The position numbers and the translations under genes are program-made. From Planctomycetota bacterium (lineage in GTDB: Bacteria; Planctomycetota; Brocadiia; Brocadiales; Bathyanammoxibiaceae), in NCBI GenBank assembly GCA_030623665.1, contig JAUXLO010000073.1:1-8677 (forward strand): 8,677 nucleotides of DNA, read 5' to 3'. The notes beneath the pieces were generated by a model. It did no database searches and was not told where the DNA came from. It worked only from the letters and a program-made list of their open reading frames with translations. Shown here piece after piece: positions 6,714-8,677 of this stretch; within the stretch, counting starts at the first letter, position 1, and the number at the start of each line of letters is the position of its first letter.

Positions 6714-6717
6714 GGAG
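6714..6717 (+). promoter_or_regulatory. Ribosome binding site of hemL
   Basis: GGAG spaced 8 bases from TTG 6726. Together with the promoter just upstream it selects this start over the much longer open frame. The other candidate, TTG 6747, has no ribosome site. Confidence 0.6.
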
Positions 6718-6725
6718 ATTCTACC

Positions 6726-8030
6726 TTGTTCCCGGTAATAAATAACTTGGCCACCGGTAGGTCTAGTGAGGCCTTTAGGGAGGCATTAAAACACATACCC
6801 GGTGGGGTCAACAGCCCTGTGAGGGCCTTTGAGCCCGTCGGGGGCCAGCCGATATTCATACAGTCCGGTTCGGGATGCCACATAAAAGATATAGACGGCA
6901 ATGAGTACATAGACTATGTCTGCTCCTGGGGGCCTCTGATCCTGGGCCATGCCGAACCACGGGTGACGAAAGAAGTTAAGGCTGCTGTGGAGAGGGGTAC
7001 AAGTTTTGGTGCGCCCACGGAGTTAGAGACCCAGCTGGCCAAACTCATAAAAGGGCTGATGCCGTCTATCGAAAAAGTAAGGATGGTAAACTCCGGTACG
7101 GAAGCTACTATGAGCGCCATCCGGCTTGCCAGGGGATTCACTGGGCGCGATTTGGTCATAAAGTTTGAAGGCTGCTACCACGGCCACGTAGACGGCCTCT
7201 TGATAAAAGCAGGGTCCGGGGCGACCACGTTAGGGGTACCGACGAGCGCCGGTGTCCCCCAGGGTTACATTGACAGCACAGTCATCCTTCCCTTTAACGA
7301 CAGCGACGCCGTAGAGGGATTTTGCAGGGAAAGGGGTAAAGAGGTTGCCTGCATAATCCTGGAACCTGTGGCGGGCAATATGGGCGTGGTGCCACCTAAG
7401 CCCGGTTATCTGGAAAAACTGCGGGAGATAACCAGGAACTACGGTATTGTACTCATCTTCGATGAGGTAATGACAGGCTTTCGTGTATCGCCTGGAGGCG
7501 CACAGGAGCTGTACGGCGTAAAGCCGGACCTTACGACGCTGGGAAAGGTGATAGGCGGTGGGCTTCCGGTGGGCGCCTATGGTGGGAGTGCGGAGATAAT
7601 GGACCACATATCCCCGGTTGGCCCGGTGTATCAAGCGGGCACCCTTTCCGGTAATCCTGTGGCCATGAGTGCAGGTATAGCTACTCTGGAAGGGCTGAAG
7701 GACGGGAACATATATAGGCAGCTCGAAGAAAAATCACAGCGGCTGGCAGATGGATTCGAGAAATCGGCGCGTGACGCAGGGGTCAAAACGTATCATACCA
7801 GGGTAGGTTCCATGCTCTGTACCTTTTTTATAGACAACATCGTTTATGATTATAAAACAGCAACGTCCTCCGACACAGAGCGCTATGCGCGCTACTTTAA
7901 TAATATGTTACAAGGCGGTGTATATCTGGCACCTTCCCAGTTTGAGGCTGCGTTCATCTCTGCAGCCCACAGTGATTCGGACATAGAAATCACCATCGAA
8001 GCAAGCCGCCAGGCAATGAAACATTTATAG
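6726..8030 (+). CDS. hemL: Glutamate-1-semialdehyde 2,1-aminomutase
   Basis: 434 aa from the TTG chosen here, close to the usual 425-435. It is a PLP enzyme converting glutamate 1-semialdehyde to 5-aminolevulinate, the committed precursor of heme, siroheme and cobalamin in the C5 pathway, in the cytosol. The family signature near the N-terminus is [12 protein letters not shown] (24-35). NSGTEA (122-127) forms part of the cofactor site, FDEVMTGFR (245-253) holds the PLP-pyridine aspartate, and Lys274 in [11 protein letters not shown] is the Schiff-base lysine. The open frame extends 63 codons upstream, but that part spans the promoter and is unlike the family. A PhoU-like gene follows after 14 bases. 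The heavy tetrapyrrole demand of anammox bacteria would fit, and the neighbouring radical SAM protein may use cobalamin, but the genes are divergent, so a functional link is only suggestive. Confidence 0.95.
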   Translation: MFPVINNLATGRSSEAFREALKHIPGGVNSPVRAFEPVGGQPIFIQSGSGCHIKDIDGNEYIDYVCSWGPLILGHAEPRVTKEVKAAVERGTSFGAPTELETQLAKLIKGLMPSIEKVRMVNSGTEATMSAIRLARGFTGRDLVIKFEGCYHGHVDGLLIKAGSGATTLGVPTSAGVPQGYIDSTVILPFNDSDAVEGFCRERGKEVACIILEPVAGNMGVVPPKPGYLEKLREITRNYGIVLIFDEVMTGFRVSPGGAQELYGVKPDLTTLGKVIGGGLPVGAYGGSAEIMDHISPVGPVYQAGTLSGNPVAMSAGIATLEGLKDGNIYRQLEEKSQRLADGFEKSARDAGVKTYHTRVGSMLCTFFIDNIVYDYKTATSSDTERYARYFNNMLQGGVYLAPSQFEAAFISAAHSDSDIEITIEASRQAMKHL

Positions 8031-8044
8031 TAGGGGTCTAAAGT

Positions 8045-8677
8045 ATGGAATCTGACGTAGGTGGAAACAGACTGCGAGAAGCCCCCCACAGACTTAGCTC
8101 GATATGTCTTAAGGCAGAGAGGATGTTGGACACTACAATAGATGGGTTCGTACGTCATAGTGATAAAAAGATGAAAGAGGCTGAAGAGCTTGGAGATGAG
8201 ATACTCAGGGACGGAAAGGAATTAACAAGTTTCCTGGTTGGGATTTCTTCCGAGACGAAAGAAGATAAAGAACGACTGAAGAAAGTTGTTGCGGTAGCAA
8301 ACCAGCTTCAAATGGTCGGAGAGGCCTTGAAGACTATATTACCTATTGTCAGGAGTAAGATAAAAGAGGATATCCTTTTCAGCAACAAGGCGATAGAAGA
8401 GCTAAAATACCTCTTTGAGAATACCCGTAAAATCCTCACGAGCGCAGGAGATGTATTTCTGACCAGGAATCCACTTCTGGTGAAATACGTGTTAGAAGAA
8501 GGGGCGTACCTGAATGAGATCGGTGATAATTACGCCATAGAACATGAAGACAGGATCATCTCTGGGGTATGCGTACCCAAGGCATCTCCGTTATACATAA
8601 GCATACTTGATTGCTTGGCCAGGGTTAACCGGCACACAATGAGGGCCGTTGACGGATTCTTCTCCGCAAAGAATGAC
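8045..8677 (+). CDS. PhoU-domain protein, truncated by the window end
   Basis: 211 codons are visible with no stop; the 3' end lies beyond the window. The ATG has AGGGG 8 bases upstream and lies 14 bases after hemL, suggesting co-transcription. The protein is almost all helical and charged, with two PhoU-like repeats. The first holds EAEELGDEI (45-53), like the acidic metal-binding ExxxD of PhoU. The second holds HEDRIISGVCVPKASPLY (167-184) and ILDCLARVNRHTMR (187-200). It resembles PhoU and the PhoU-like tails of Na/Pi cotransporters, but the visible part has no membrane segments. PhoU proteins modulate phosphate transport and signalling. No pst, phoR or phoB gene is near, so the partner is unknown. 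Residue 200 already matches the end of a PhoU domain, so the stop is probably close. Confidence 0.75.
   Translation, partial: MESDVGGNRLREAPHRLSSICLKAERMLDTTIDGFVRHSDKKMKEAEELGDEILRDGKELTSFLVGISSETKEDKERLKKVVAVANQLQMVGEALKTILPIVRSKIKEDILFSNKAIEELKYLFENTRKILTSAGDVFLTRNPLLVKYVLEEGAYLNEIGDNYAIEHEDRIISGVCVPKASPLYISILDCLARVNRHTMRAVDGFFSAKND

Noticed and set aside
7230..7634. 134-codon minus-strand frame inside hemL
   Set aside because: Antisense shadow of hemL, whose motifs are clear on the plus strand.

Overview
The window carries a compact six-gene operon on the minus strand (6313 down to 152). Facing away from it on the plus strand are hemL and a PhoU-like gene that is cut by the window end. 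In transcription order the minus-strand genes are: acyl carrier protein, FabZ-type 3-hydroxyacyl-ACP dehydratase, FabF-type ketosynthase with an intact Cys-His-His triad, a second FabF-like protein that has lost all three catalytic residues, a CrtI/CrtISO/RetSat-like FAD oxidoreductase, and a radical SAM enzyme with an N-terminal cobalamin-binding-like domain. Most intergenic gaps are 2 to 29 bases, so these genes are very probably one transcript.

This combination (ACP, dehydratase, paired ketosynthases, phytoene-desaturase-like flavoprotein, radical SAM enzyme) matches the type of cluster proposed in comparative genomics as the candidate ladderane lipid pathway of anammox planctomycetes (Brocadiales). 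That is the best guess for the organism. It rests on gene content and protein style, not on a taxonomic marker. The link to ladderanes is inference: the biochemical route to the fused cyclobutane rings is not settled.

A working model is as follows. The ACP carries the growing chain. The competent ketosynthase elongates it, possibly paired with the triad-less FabF as a chain-length-factor-like partner. FabZ dehydrates. No ketoreductase, enoyl reductase, acyltransferase or thioesterase is present here; reduction must come from elsewhere, or double bonds are kept. The flavoprotein and the radical SAM protein would then desaturate, isomerise or cyclise a polyunsaturated chain.

The divergent side has a good sigma70-like promoter (TTGACA, 16 bases, TAAAAT) just upstream of hemL (glutamate-1-semialdehyde aminotransferase, tetrapyrrole synthesis). 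This fixes the hemL start at a TTG at 6726, well downstream of the longest open frame. A PhoU-domain gene follows 14 bases after hemL and is still open at the end. The roughly 400-base divergent intergenic region also holds an 11-base direct repeat and a 19-codon reading frame with a strong Shine-Dalgarno sequence, both of unknown meaning. Bases 1 to 151 hold no gene that I can see.
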